In this document: positions 1-10,522 of the stretch, one piece after another
Position numbering within the stretch: position 1 is the first letter of the stretch
Layout of the letters: every line of letters starts with the position of its first letter
Source of the DNA: Trichosporon coremiiforme
Taxonomy: Eukaryota; Basidiomycota; Tremellomycetes; Trichosporonales; Trichosporonaceae
Direction of reading: 5' to 3'
Assembly (NCBI GenBank): GCA_039545355.1
Contig: BCJJ01000020.1
Span: forward strand, 815,252-879,251
Length of the DNA: 64,000 nt
Notes under the pieces: model-generated
What the model was told of the DNA's origin: nothing
Databases searched by the model: none
The model's input: only the letters and a program-made list of their open reading frames with translations
Made by a program: the position numbers and the translations under genes

Positions 1-1
1 G

Positions 2-724
2 CTGTCGTATGCGTCCGAGGGCGTGCTGTACGAGGACAAGCAGGTACAGATTGGCATCAAGGCCGAGTATCACGGTCCTCTGGGGCGGATAGCGCTGTTC
101 ATCGGAAACAAGATTTCTACTCCGTTCACCTCCGTGTCCGCACAAATCGAGAACAGCGAGCCCGGCCTCAGCGCCAACTTCCACGACACGCCCGTGAACC
201 GGATCGAGGGTCTAGCTCAGATCCAGGAGATGATCCACGTCGAGGCCAAGGGAGTCTTCACGTCTCCGCCAGTGCTGCGGTTCACGTACCTGGCTGGCGG
301 GTTCACGACGCTGGTGCTCAAGCTGCCAGTGTTCCTGAGCAAGTTCGTCGAGGGCGTGCAGCTGGACCAGGCCGCGTTCTTCGAGCGGTGGAAGATCATT
401 GGCGGGCCGCCGCGTGAGGCGCAGCAGATCTTCCCCATCAAGCTGTCGGAAAATGGCGAGATCGACACGGCGAGGAACGAAAAGGTCATCGCAGGTCAGA
501 GCATGAGCGTCCTCCGCGGCATCGACCCGAACCCGGTCAACATTGTCACGGCCGGCGTGCTCCACATGAGCAGCGGCAAGGTCGGCATCCTCGGCCGCCT
601 CGAGCCGAACCGCGACGCAAAGCTGTGTCGTCTGACTGTGAGGAGTACGAACGAGGACGTCAGTAAGGAGTGCCTCAGGCTGTTCTCCAAGCCGATTAAC
701 GCGGACGCGGCGTCCAGCCTGTGA
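2..724 (+). CDS. APL3: AP-2 complex subunit alpha, C-terminal part (5' truncated by window)
   Basis: The reading frame is open from base 2, so the gene starts outside the window. The visible 240 residues match the C-terminal appendage (ear) of the alpha-adaptin subunit of the AP-2 clathrin adaptor. The stretch LYEDKQVQIGIKAEY, followed by a GRIALFIGNK segment, is the start of the beta-sandwich subdomain. The later part, with FFERWKIIGGPPREAQ and the NIVTAGVLHM segment, is the platform subdomain. AP-2 selects cargo at the plasma membrane, and the ear recruits accessory endocytic proteins. The codons are GC-rich at third positions, like the other core genes here, and no intron is seen in this part. 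The stop is TGA at 722-724. The family call is firm; the rest of the subunit cannot be judged from this window. Confidence 0.9.
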   Translation: MSYASEGVLYEDKQVQIGIKAEYHGPLGRIALFIGNKISTPFTSVSAQIENSEPGLSANFHDTPVNRIEGLAQIQEMIHVEAKGVFTSPPVLRFTYLAGGFTTLVLKLPVFLSKFVEGVQLDQAAFFERWKIIGGPPREAQQIFPIKLSENGEIDTARNEKVIAGQSMSVLRGIDPNPVNIVTAGVLHMSSGKVGILGRLEPNRDAKLCRLTVRSTNEDVSKECLRLFSKPINADAASSL

Positions 725-894
725 GACGGTCGAGTCGATAATAATACTAGTTTTAACGAGATTTGTTACCATATTATGCATGGATGAACATTACAACGGG
801 AGTGCGGGGCGCGGCGTTGAACAGAAAGGTCGTGAAGGGCGTGGAAGGTAATGTCATGAGATGGGCGTGAAAGATGACCTCTAGCCTAGAGAGT

Positions 895-3376
895 TTATCG
901 GAAGTTGAGCTTGATCAGGAACATGAGAATGTTCATCGAGACGTGGACTGAGGCCCATCCTGTTCTGTCAGTTTCCTACCTGACGCATAAAACTCACCAC
1001 AAGCGGGCACGAGTTCGGGATACTCGCGCATCGAGTCGAGTCCGACCTCGCTGACGTCGACCTTGAAGCTGCGCTGCATGATGCGCCGCGCGATGAAGGA
1101 GCTGACGAGCTCGGATCCCCACACGGCCAACGACGCGTAGAACGTCATGGCGAAAGTGTACGGATCGACCGGGGTCGAGTTGAACCTGAAGAAGGGGTAG
1201 ATGGCGCTGTTTGGGCCGAAATGGAGAATAGCGAGCCAGCCGAGGAAGGAGACCATGGTCGTGTTCTGCGCGAGGGAGCGGCAGTAGAACCCGACGGCTA
1301 CACTGTCGATATGTTCCTGCCATGTGTCGCTCGAGCCTATGACGAGCTGGAGCACGCGGTGCCAGCCCTTCGTCATCTGTAGCGGGAAGAGGACAATGAC
1401 GGCGAAGGAAGAGAGCAACTGGACAGTCGCGAACTGGGATGGAGAACGAAGCCGCGCAAACAGGTTGCGGTAGAAAACGTGGTAGACCAGCTGGAAAAAG
1501 AGCTTGTACACGAACAGCAGGGCGCGCGACCGCACCTTTGCGCTGATGATGTAGAAGGACATGAGCGCGAGGATCTGGACCGCTGGGCGTTAGTTGATGC
1601 CATCCACTACAACTCCCGGACTTGCCACTCCAGACTCACTGATGATCCAGCTCCACACCCAGGTTCCCGCATCGAGCGACGTGTGCGGCAGCGTACTCAG
1701 GAAGAGGCTCGCGTACGCCTGACCCGCAATCAGGGAGAAACTGGCAATGGCGAGGCATACCATGAACCAGAGGAACCTCAGCCAAGAGCTCGGAATGCGG
1801 CGGAGCGAATTGCCAAAGAACGTGTCCTGCACCAACGGTTGCGCGTGGCGGTACACATGTCGTCGGTCACGCTTCAGTTTTGAGAAGCAGGCAAGCGCGG
1901 GAAGGTGCATCGCCGCGAACGAGAGGAGGACCCAGAAGGCTGTGGGTTAGCTCGACGAGAAGGAACAGGGAGCTGATTACGCTCGCTGAGAACGCACTCT
2001 TTCTCTCCCACTCGAAAGCCTCATCGTCATCACTACCCGGGCCCCGCTCGTGTTCCCGTCGCCGCATACCGAACAGGTCCAGATTGTGCGAAAGCAGGCC
2101 GACGCCGAGCGTCAGGCCCCACATTAGGAGGTACGTCGTCTTCCCGCCGAGGGCTTGCGGCCACCAGTCTGTGCGTGTCAGTCGAGAGACTTGAGACGGC
2201 CGAGTAGACTTACTCAGACGGTAGAGACCAAACAGCGAGGTGATGAAGCACAGCGCGACAGCGACATACACGCCAAAGTACCTGTGACTGTTAGTCCCGC
2301 GCTGTCGACTTGAGGATGCTTGCAGCGCACCAGAACAGGAAGAAGTAGAAGTTGACGTCGGTCGGTAAAGGCTCGCCTCCGCCTGGCTGGCCTGGACCGG
2401 GTACGCCAGGCGTCGTCCCGTTGCTCGCCATCGTGAGGTTGCCTGTGCTGTCAGCCTACATCTCTCAAGCCATCTAGACCACGCTGTCTTCCTTCTTGTT
2501 CCGCTTCCCGCGTTCAGTCTTCTCTCGCTCCCCTTCCATATCTCCTTCCTCACATCGCTCCTTCCCCTCGCCCCTCTCCGCACCCATTCTCTAAATCAGG
2601 CTCACCATGCGGATGTCCCGGAAACGTCCACCTCGGCTTCCCCTTATACGGGTCCTCGACCGGGAACGGCGCCGCGACCCAGACCCACACGACTAAGCAG
2701 GGAATCAGCGTGAGCACTGCATGCCGGCTCCAAAAGTTGGCGAGCCACCTGTTCACAGCCGCGTGAGAGGGGTGGAACAGGCACTCGCTCCAGTGGCTTG
2801 GTTCGTCGCTTGTGCTGACTGCGCGTGGCCGGCGTCTAGATACCACACGGCGGGAGGGGGAGGGAAGTGACCTCCTCCTTCTTGGGGACAATGGCGAGGA
2901 ACGTTGCTCTGTTAGGTCGATGACATTGTTTGGGTTTCATCGTTGTGGCCGTTGAGGCGGGTGGTTGTACATTTCGACACGTTCAGAGGCGATAAGAAAA
3001 GTGCCGAGGGAGCGTGAAGGTGAGAGGAAGACGAGGAGACCATTGGAACGCAGGAATGGTCGAGGCCGTAGATCGGTCCAACAACATGTGGTCGTCGATG
3101 ACGCAAGGGTGATCCAGGTCAGCGCCCGCGACGAGCGTAAACAAACATCTGGGACTCACCCCATATCCGGTCCTGGGCGCGTTCCGAGCCCGTGGAGAGG
3201 GGCGTGAACATGTTTCTGGGCCACTCGTCAGCAACGAATATTGCCTGTTGACGAAAGTTGAGATGGACGGGCACCGCCGTACTGTCTGTCAGTGGACTGG
3301 CTTGGCCACCTCTGCGGGCTGTTTCGCCCGATGGTCGGCCTGGTCGGGCGATCGGAAACGTCCAACCCAACGCCAT
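895..3376 (-). CDS. Unrecognised fungal multi-pass membrane protein, nine exons
   Basis: I do not recognise the family. Nine exons can be joined in one frame: 3376-3160, 2906-2849, 2814-2606, 2442-2331, 2281-2214, 2168-1998, 1939-1640, 1582-998 and 959-895, giving about 594 residues. All junctions keep phase, and most introns have GTGAGT/GTGCGT-type donors and CTAAC or CTGAC near the acceptor. About nine or ten hydrophobic spans are visible, for example around LIPCLVVWVWVAAPF, YFGVYVAVALCFITSLFGL, LLMWGLTLGVGLLSH, WFMVCLAIASFSLIAG and LLSSFAVIVLFPL. An acidic loop (DDDEAFEWERK) separates two of them. The C-terminus is a last helix ending in KLNFR. The first exon and start codon are weakest: ATG at 3376 is in frame, but a second ATG five bases upstream in another frame is possible. 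It is probably an integral membrane protein of the endomembrane system or plasma membrane; substrate and role are unknown. Confidence 0.6.
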
Positions 3377-3796
3377 CCATTGTCAACAAACGCCTTCCCT
3401 GCCCAGGATACTTCCGCCGTTACAGACAGTGCGATTCTGACATCGCGTTACGCACCAGCCTCCTAGCTCGAGCTCGCACTCTCTATTGGTGGCATTGGAC
3501 TCCAGACTTTGCGTACATGCACTCATAACAGCATAAATTCCATAACGATAGTAAGAAGTAGTGCTCAACACATTCTCGGTTGCCCAAGCCTGCGCACGCG
3601 TGCTCGCACGCGCGCACCGAACAGAATGTGCCTGCACAATCCTGATACCTGTACGGAGAGAGAAGAGATGAAGGGGTGTTCGAAGGAAAGAGATTAGGTT
3701 GAATATAGCGGGAGCCGCAGTGCCAGCACGCGACTACTCCCGACCCTACACAATGCAAGCCGTATCAATGCAAGTGGTCGTTGTCGTATGATGCGC
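3377..3796. other. Intergenic region
   Basis: This 420-base stretch lies between the 5' end of the membrane-protein gene and the 3' end of the lyase gene. The short ORFs in all frames look like chance and have no domain signal. It should hold the promoter of the membrane protein and the 3' UTR of the lyase. Confidence 0.5.
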
Positions 3797-5146
3797 TTAC
3801 AAGTTCTCGAGGATCGAGACCGAGATGTCCGAGAAGGTCGCGGTCTGGTCCTTGGGGCACGCCCACGAGCCGCCCGAACCGCCGAAGAAGGTCGAGAAGA
3901 AGAGACCGCGGATGCGGCCCTGGTCGTGGTGGCGCATGATCAGGTTATTGGCGTCAATGACCTTGACGCCGTCAACGATGAGTGACTGACGACCATCGGC
4001 ATTGGGCTGGTCACCGTTCATCGTGTTGAGCGTGATCGTGTTGGTGACGGTGACGGGCTTGCCGGCCTCAAACTTGAACGAGTTGCGGCCGAGCGAGTCG
4101 CCAGAGCCCGAATGGCAGATGATCTGGCCCGTGCCAATGGCGTACGACGCGGGGTCGTTGCAGTAAGCCTGCTCAGAGCCCCAGTAGTAGTTGTAGATCT
4201 CTCCGACACCGTCGGGGCGCCACATAAGACGCGATGAGAAGCAACCAGGGCCACCGGCGTGGCCAGAGCAGTGCTTGGCCTCGTCGGCAGAGTCACCGCC
4301 GTACCAACCGGGAAGCTTGCCTCCAAGCTTCCAGTCGAAGCCGTCCTGGAACTGGACAGTGTAGGTGAACGAAGCAGTGCGGGCCTTGGTCAAGTCCATG
4401 CCGGTGTTTCCGGGGTCGGGAGTCGTGTACCAGAACCACGAGTCGTTGTCGTTGACCTGGCCCTTGCGATAGGTGAAGGTCCACTTGTCGCCGTTGACGG
4501 CGAGCCTGCCGTAGGCGTCCTTGAGGCCGTCGTTGTGGCCCTCGTTGGTCATCTGGGCGAAGCTACCGTACGAGGTGCCGCTGCCCATGTCGAGGAACGA
4601 GCCGCCAACGCCACCACCGCCGGTGCTGAAGGTGGAGAGGGCGGAGCCGAGGGGGTCCTGCGAGGGCATCTCGGTACCGGTCCACTTGGTGACGCCCTTG
4701 GCGGGCTCGAGGACTGAAGTGTTGACCTTGTTGGCCGTTGACTTCTCCTTGGTGGCGGGCTCGGCAGCGGCCGGCGTCGACTGGGTGTTGGTGGCCTCGG
4801 CCTCCTCGAAGGCCTCCTCGTTCTTCTCAGCCTCGGTCTGGCCGGCGGAGACCGAGGGGGCAGCGGCTGAGGCGGCGGGAGCGGAGGCGTCGAGCTGGAC
4901 AGAGTTGTCGGCGGGCGCGTCACCGGAGGCAGGGGCCTGCGAGGAGTTGTTCTTGGGCTTGCAGGTCTTCCTCTTGGTGTGACGGCGGCGGCGGCGGGGC
5001 TCGGCCGCGTGGGGGTGCTCGAAGGAGCGGACGACGCGGGCAGGACCAGCCTGGCCGACAACGTCACGAACCTCGTGCTGCGAGTTGACCTCGACGGCCG
5101 AGACCGACGCGATCATCGCGAGAATGGAAAAGAGCTGGAAACGCAT
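3797..5146 (-). CDS. Secreted polysaccharide lyase family 14-like protein
   Basis: One exon encodes 449 residues from ATG 5146. The frame runs further upstream without a convincing start, so the first ATG before a clear signal peptide (MRFQLFSILAMIASVSA) was chosen. After the signal come an Arg/Lys-rich stretch (RRRRRHTKRK, near residue 55) and an Ala/Ser/Glu/Thr-rich disordered region to about residue 150. The C-terminal 270 residues form a beta-rich catalytic-type domain. Its visible landmarks, WTGTEMPSQDP, WFWYTTPDPGNTGMDL, the LGGKLPGWYGG segment, SRLMWRPDGVGEIYNYYWG and the RGLFFSTFFGGSGGSWA segment, resemble fungal proteins with a polysaccharide lyase 14 fold. PL14 enzymes cleave uronic-acid polymers such as alginate or glucuronan by beta-elimination; the substrate here is unknown. 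The basic stretch could be a Kex2-type processing site. A GTGAGT donor at about 5231 and an AG near 5161 suggest an intron in the 5' UTR. Confidence 0.8.
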   Translation of the reverse strand: MRFQLFSILAMIASVSAVEVNSQHEVRDVVGQAGPARVVRSFEHPHAAEPRRRRRHTKRKTCKPKNNSSQAPASGDAPADNSVQLDASAPAASAAAPSVSAGQTEAEKNEEAFEEAEATNTQSTPAAAEPATKEKSTANKVNTSVLEPAKGVTKWTGTEMPSQDPLGSALSTFSTGGGGVGGSFLDMGSGTSYGSFAQMTNEGHNDGLKDAYGRLAVNGDKWTFTYRKGQVNDNDSWFWYTTPDPGNTGMDLTKARTASFTYTVQFQDGFDWKLGGKLPGWYGGDSADEAKHCSGHAGGPGCFSSRLMWRPDGVGEIYNYYWGSEQAYCNDPASYAIGTGQIICHSGSGDSLGRNSFKFEAGKPVTVTNTITLNTMNGDQPNADGRQSLIVDGVKVIDANNLIMRHHDQGRIRGLFFSTFFGGSGGSWACPKDQTATFSDISVSILENL

Positions 5147-7881
5147 CTTGATTGAAATACTAGTCCGGATTAGCCGATTAGCCCAAAACACGTTTCTTCC
5201 TCGCCTTGATCCGATGCGTCCCGTACTCACCAATGAACGACTGAAAAGAAGAGAAGGAGGGACTTGAATGAAAGGAATGTGTTCGTGCAATCCAGTTAAC
5301 GAACGTACAGGCGGGGTATGCCTTGCTAGCAAGGGAACGAGAGACGGAGGACAGAGAATGACGGCGTTGAGGAGATGAGAGGAAGACAGGAGCAGAGTTG
5401 TTAAAAGACTTGTACGGGGTGTGCAGCTGCAGCCACGCAGGGGAACCAACGCCGGGTCGCGGGTCGGTTCGCGTGGGGCCGAGTGGGCCACAGGATCGAG
5501 CGAGCGAGCCCGGTAGGGGGAGAGGCAGCGGAGGGCAGTAGCAACAACGGCAAGGAGCAAGGAGCAAGCTCAGGACTGACTGTAGAAGACAGCGCCTCTG
5601 AACCCAAACAGGGCGAGCGAGACCTTGTTGCTGGCGCGTCTGCACGCGGGTGACCCTGGGAGCCGGATGCCCCGGAAGTGCCGTAGCACGGGAGGGCGTC
5701 TGAGACCCGGATCGTCCCTGTCCGCCAGTTGGCACACGCCCTGCAGCTGCCCTGCCTCAACCCTGCCTCCCCGCCCCTGACAGCGAAATCGACGCGTACG
5801 GGTGCCTCGTCAGCCAGCCGGCCGGCCTCCCCCCCGCCATGCCGCTGTGGCCGCTGTGGCTTCTTTCTGCCAAGCTGGGTCAGGACCATGAATAGATCGC
5901 AAGTTCCTTCGCTTCCTCACCACCAATCATGACACGCAATCTGTCCAAAGCACCCCTTTCGCAGCAGTTCGAGGTCCATTCACATCCACATCATCCCCTG
6001 AGCTTCCTGTTCATCCATCCCCCGGCTCCCCATCGTCTTTGCTTCCAGCAACCTCCTTCCAGCACTTCTTTGCCAGAGCTTACAGAGCTTACGGGCTTCC
6101 CCTTGTGTCGCGCCTCCTTCCTTCCCTCTGTCTTTGCACCCCGCTAATCGCGGCAACCTTGCTGTCTGCTGACACCATACTCCGCACAGCGCAGCGCGTT
6201 CATGCAGTGAGTGAGGGGCACCCTCTCAAGCTCTCAAGAGTGGGGCATTCGTACGCCAGAGTTCTGGACCTGGAATCGATGCAGCACACTGGAGCCTGTT
6301 TCTTTCAAGCAGATAGACATGTTGTGTGCTGTGCCTCAGTCCTTTCTTTCCCTTCATTAAGCAACTCTAATCTTCGCAGACGACAGTGAGACGGTCCTAA
6401 TGAGCTTACGCATCACTGTGGCCAGACTATCTCCACGGAGCTTGATGAGCTTGCAAGTGATCGCTCGAAAAGAGGCCTCATGTCGCATTCACATCCACAG
6501 ATAGACTTTCTCCCATCACACACGCTTTGAATCGTTTATGACGCAGCTCAGACCAGTTCGCAGGCTCACATGCTCAGCGTCGGACGTAACTGAGAGATCT
6601 ACTTTGATCTTCTTCATAATCGACTTGCCTCTTCTGTGAAGCTGCGAACAGTAAGAGCAGCAGTCCCACAGTCCCTGAGAACGATTGAGAACACTACCTT
6701 CTGCGAATATCATGAAGCTCACAACGAGAGCCTGACTCGAGCAAAGCGCACCCGAATTCTGGGACAGGGCAGCATGGTCCAGGACGAGCATGTGCAGGCA
6801 GATATGATACTTTCGCAGCACCACGGACAGTGGGATGCCAGGATCTGAGCAAGGGTCAGTGGCACCCCGAATCGTGCTTGTCACCGAAATGGCTCGCTGG
6901 TAACTAGGCCTGGGTCTCCTGGAGCGTCCGTGGCTGTTCGTGCCTCAGCAGCTTTTCGAATGAGACTCCAAGTCTGTGCAGTATATAGCTTCAGCCTTGC
7001 GATGAGCGACGGGCTGTGCCCGATTGGCCGTCCTCGTGTCTTCGCTCCGGCGTTGCTCGCCCGCTCACCTTTCAACGCCGCATACGCGTCGGCTGCTCTT
7101 GAAGCTGAGCACCTGTGCTCGAAGGACGGGAGTCGACCATTCACGTGACCATCTTCTCACTGAATCATTACGTAATACGGAGGTAAGAGGTACGTCTCAC
7201 GTGCCCGGCAGCACGGTTCGAATCCTTCGTCCACGGCCCGAGTGCGCGGCAGATTTGTCGCCCGGCCGAGCGTGCCAGCATGGGTATGAGTCGTGCGACG
7301 GGCGGGCGCCAAGCCACGAAGTGGCGAGCCATTATTCTCAGTGCGAAGCGAACAGTCCTTTGGGACTTCTTCCAAGGAACGGTCAGCGTGGATGCAGCGG
7401 TTTTGGGAATGAGATGTGAAACGGATTGCTGGACGTGCAGTTGTTGTTGCAGGCAACAGAGTCAGGGAGGGACTGGACCTTGACTGATCACGGGTGGAGC
7501 TCCGATTGGCCGGGGAGAAGGTGTGTCGCCATCGCAGCGCTGATACTCGCCATCCAGTCGCATCTATCTCAACTTTCCACAAGCGAGCAGACGGAGAGCG
7601 AACGAAGCACGCGGACAGGGGATCACTGCACACTCTGCAGATCACTGGTGTGCAATCGACAACCGACGTGCCTACGTCTGTGCACTGCGCACGAGATTTC
7701 CCAACCTACCGTGGACCGGGTCGCACGCCGGGCTGTCAAGGCGGCGTGACTGACCGGGGACATTTGCGCCTCTAGCGCTTAGTGTCCCACTACAAGAAGC
7801 CTCTTCGCCTGTCTCGTCCATTCGTAACCTTTTTTCATCTCTTCATCTCACCCTTACCCCCAGCACGCCGACAGCTTCAGC
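5147..7881. other. Intergenic region, divergent promoters
   Basis: This 2.7 kb lies between the minus-strand lyase and the plus-strand DUF1275 gene. A probable 5' UTR intron of the lyase lies at about 5161-5231. Longer ORFs run through 5178-5889 but have odd codon use and no domain. An exact B-box-like 11-mer at 7213-7223 was examined and rejected as a tRNA. Pyrimidine-rich DNA just before 7882 fits the leader of the next gene. Nothing else was supported. Confidence 0.45.
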
Positions 7882-9172
7882 ATGGCCAACTACGGCGCGG
7901 TCGCGCGGCGGCAGCGCTCGGCGCCCGCTCTAGGTTCTGAGTCCCAGCCGCTCCTCCTCTCCGACTCTTCGAGCTCGTCGACGACGACGGTTAACGACCG
8001 GAACGACCGGAAGAACGTAAACGGGCACGCACAAGCGAGCTTCTTCACCCGCTTCATGGCGCACCCTCGTCTCGCGCCGGACCCGGAGGACCGCCTGTCC
8101 AAGGACGACGACGAGGAGACGTGGGCGAGCTCCCAACTTGGCGCACCCGACATGGTCGCTTCCAACCTCGTTATCACCCTGTCGACGGCGTGAGTGCCTT
8201 GCCTTGCCGTGCCTCGGTTACGCTCGTGTGCCCGCGTGACATGTGCCTTCTGAAGCACTTCAGCGCGCTATCTGGCTCAAGAGATCCGCCCAGATCCGCT
8301 GGTTCCGCTGGTTCGCGATAAGCTGCACAGGCTCACTACCGGGCGCGCGAGCACACTATCATGCTTGGAGAGAATCGGCAGCTGACCGTCACAGGATGCT
8401 CGATGCAGTCATGTACCGGCTGTACGGGACGTTCGCGACGAATCAGACGGGCAACACGGTGTTCCTGACGCTCGCGGCGCTGCACTGGGGCACGTCCAAG
8501 CTGATTCTCGCCATCGCCTCTCTCGGCGGCTTCTTCGGCGCCGGTCTCATCATGGGCCAGCTCGGAGCTCGATTCGGTGAGTCACTGTTCCACTGGTCGT
8601 CGTGTCTCCCGTTGTCTCGCGTGGACATTCCGAGGCGCCCGGTGTCCGTCATACCCGCGACATTGTTATTCGCGATCACTCCCTCCGACTCCGAACGCGA
8701 TGCTAACGACGCAGGACACCGCCGCCGGTGGTGGGTAGTCACGACGATGACGTACCAATGCATCATCCTTCTGATCTTCACCTGGGTCGTGTCTCCATTG
8801 GGTCACTCCCTCGTCGCGCCGGGCGGGCCGTACGAGTGGGTCGGCATGCTGCTCAGTGCGATCCAGGGCGGACCGCAGGTCGTGATGGCGACGAACCTCG
8901 GCGTGCCCGAGATGCCGACGGCGATGGTGACGAGTGCCTACGCCGGCCTCATCAGCGACATCAAGTTGTTCAGCCACGGCTTCAGTGTGCCCCGCGACCG
9001 CCGTATCGTGTACCTCATCACGTTCTGGGTCGGCTCCTTCATCGGCCTTGGCGTCGAGCAGAGCACGACGGCGTGGTTTGCGTCCTTCCTTAGCGCCGTG
9101 CTCAAGCTCATCGCGCTGTGGATGATTATCCGCGCGAGGCCGAGCGGCGTCAGCGGCAGCGCCCGTGGATAA
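7882..9172 (+). CDS. DUF1275 (YoaK-like) membrane protein
   Basis: Three exons (7882-8189, 8395-8576, 8715-9172) join to 315 residues with GTGAGT donors and CAG acceptors. Residues 1-100 are a Ser/Thr/Asp-rich cytosolic tail with a poly-Ser run. The rest holds about six hydrophobic spans. The line MLDAVMYRLYGTFATNQTGN is the hallmark of DUF1275, where a helix with Asp-Ala and a conserved Thr-Gly-Asn follow each other. Other conserved pieces are GGPQVVMATNLGVPEMPTAM and the DRRIVYLITFWVGSFIG segment. In bacteria the family (YoaK, YcjF-like names) is of unknown function; fungal members are also uncharacterised, and a transporter-like role is only inference. The first intron (205 nt) is long for this locus. 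The gene converges on the ankyrin gene 225 bases downstream. Confidence 0.82.
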
Positions 9173-9397
9173 GCATGTCGCTTATCATGCGCTCCGACCA
9201 TGGAGCGTAAGTAGCATTTAGTACCCCGGTACGCCCATTTTAGCATATTACATCACGAACCCAAGTGAAGACCACCTTCTTGCTTACCCCTTGTACGAAC
9301 CTTACGTTTCTTGGATGTATCCTTATCCATATACTCGGGCATTATACAAACACTACTCCATCTAATGTCAGACACGGCGAGATTACGTCCAGCGAGT

Positions 9398-10274
9398 CTA
9401 TTCGGCACGCGCGCGCTTGCCGCTGTCGCCAGCTGACTCCTCAGCCTGCGCACCGCTACCGGAAGCCTCGTTGTTCGCGACGCCGAACTGGAATCCGTCC
9501 CTGACAGCCTGCTCGACGACCTCGCGAATCCTGTCGTCGGGGTTGGTTCCGTCGCGCTCGGCCTGCTCCATGATCTCTTTCGTGCGGGCGAGGAGGTCGT
9601 TCGTCTGCTGCGAAGCATACGCGTCGACAGCCTGGTTGCTGACACCCTCCGGCGCCTCGCCTCCCTCCTCGACGCCCTCCATTCCTTCTCCCTCGGGCTG
9701 CGCCGGAGGAGCCTCCCCAGTGATGCCACGGAGGTACTCGGCGACCTCGGGCGAGTCCTCGTGCAGCGTTTCGGCGGCGGTCTTGCCCTCGCCGTTCTTG
9801 TGCGAGGCGTTCGCGCCGTGCTCGACCAGCCACTCTGCCGCCGGCAGAGATTCGACGACGTACAAAGGCGTGTCGCCGTCCTCGTCCACCAGGTTCACGT
9901 CGCCACCGATCGAGACGAGATACTCGAGCAGAGGCAGGTGCGCGTACGAGGCCGCGGCGTGCATCGGAGAGTAGGAGTTGGCATCGAATGCGTTGGGCGA
10001 CTCGCCGGCGGCGATGAGCTCCTGTTCGTTAGCTTTACACGGCCCAAGCCACTAAGCTGGACATTTCACTCCCAGGACTGCAGCTTAAGTTACACCAGCG
10101 TCCAGCTGTAACTTTGACCTAACTGTAGCCCGGAGCTCAGCCAATACTCAGGTTCCTCTGCGGGGTTGAAGCAGACGGCTCCGGGTGACCGAGCGCACTC
10201 ACCTTGACGCGGTCAAGGTCACCGTCGCTGGCTGCAACCCAGATGTTCTTTCCGTTTCCGACCGAGTTGACCAT
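9398..10274 (-). CDS. Small ankyrin-repeat protein, Yar1-like
   Basis: Two exons (10274-10203 and 10021-9398) give 231 residues. The first exon encodes MVNSVGNGKNIWVAASDGDL and ends in phase 0 at a GTGAGT donor. Three ankyrin repeats cover about residues 10-100: an AASDGDLDRVKELIAAG repeat, a SPMHAAASYAHLPLLEYLV repeat and a GDTPLYVVESLPAAEWLVEHG repeat. The rest is acidic (Glu/Gly-rich, 115-140), then helical and charged, and the end is KRARAE. Length and layout resemble yeast Yar1, the ankyrin chaperone that escorts ribosomal protein uS3 (Rps3), and the S. pombe ankyrin protein of similar size. The Yar1 assignment is tentative because ankyrin repeats are not diagnostic. It shares a 248-base divergent promoter with TRAPPC11. 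Confidence 0.8.
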
Positions 10275-10522
10275 TGTGCTTTGTTTTCCGTTCGTGTCGT
10301 AAATAGTCCAGTTGCACGAAAGCTTCGGTCAGGCTCGACGATAGAGGGTGGAGGTACTCGGGTGGAGGAAATTCTGAGATTTGGCTGGCGCCATGACGCT
10401 CATGCTCCGCCAGGCACGGGCGGCGGCCACCTGGCCTCGATCCGGTGATGATGCGGTCCGGCACCTAGCTTGTTGTTGCATCTGCCTTTCAACCACAGAA
10501 CAAGGAGGGACGCGCGATCACC
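10275..10522. promoter_or_regulatory. Divergent promoter of the ankyrin gene and TRAPPC11
   Basis: Only 248 bases separate the two start codons, so both promoters must overlap here. There is no clear TATA box. A role in co-regulating the two genes is inference. Confidence 0.55.

Noticed and set aside
5178..5889. Long minus-strand ORFs upstream of the lyase, including its frame extended to 5560
   Set aside because: The extension has no signal peptide and odd composition; a 5' UTR intron signal lies inside it.
7213..7223. GGTTCGAATCC, an exact match to the tRNA B box
   Set aside because: The flanks do not form a T-stem (CACGG against CCTTC pairs at only three positions), and no A box, anticodon arm or acceptor stem can be built upstream.
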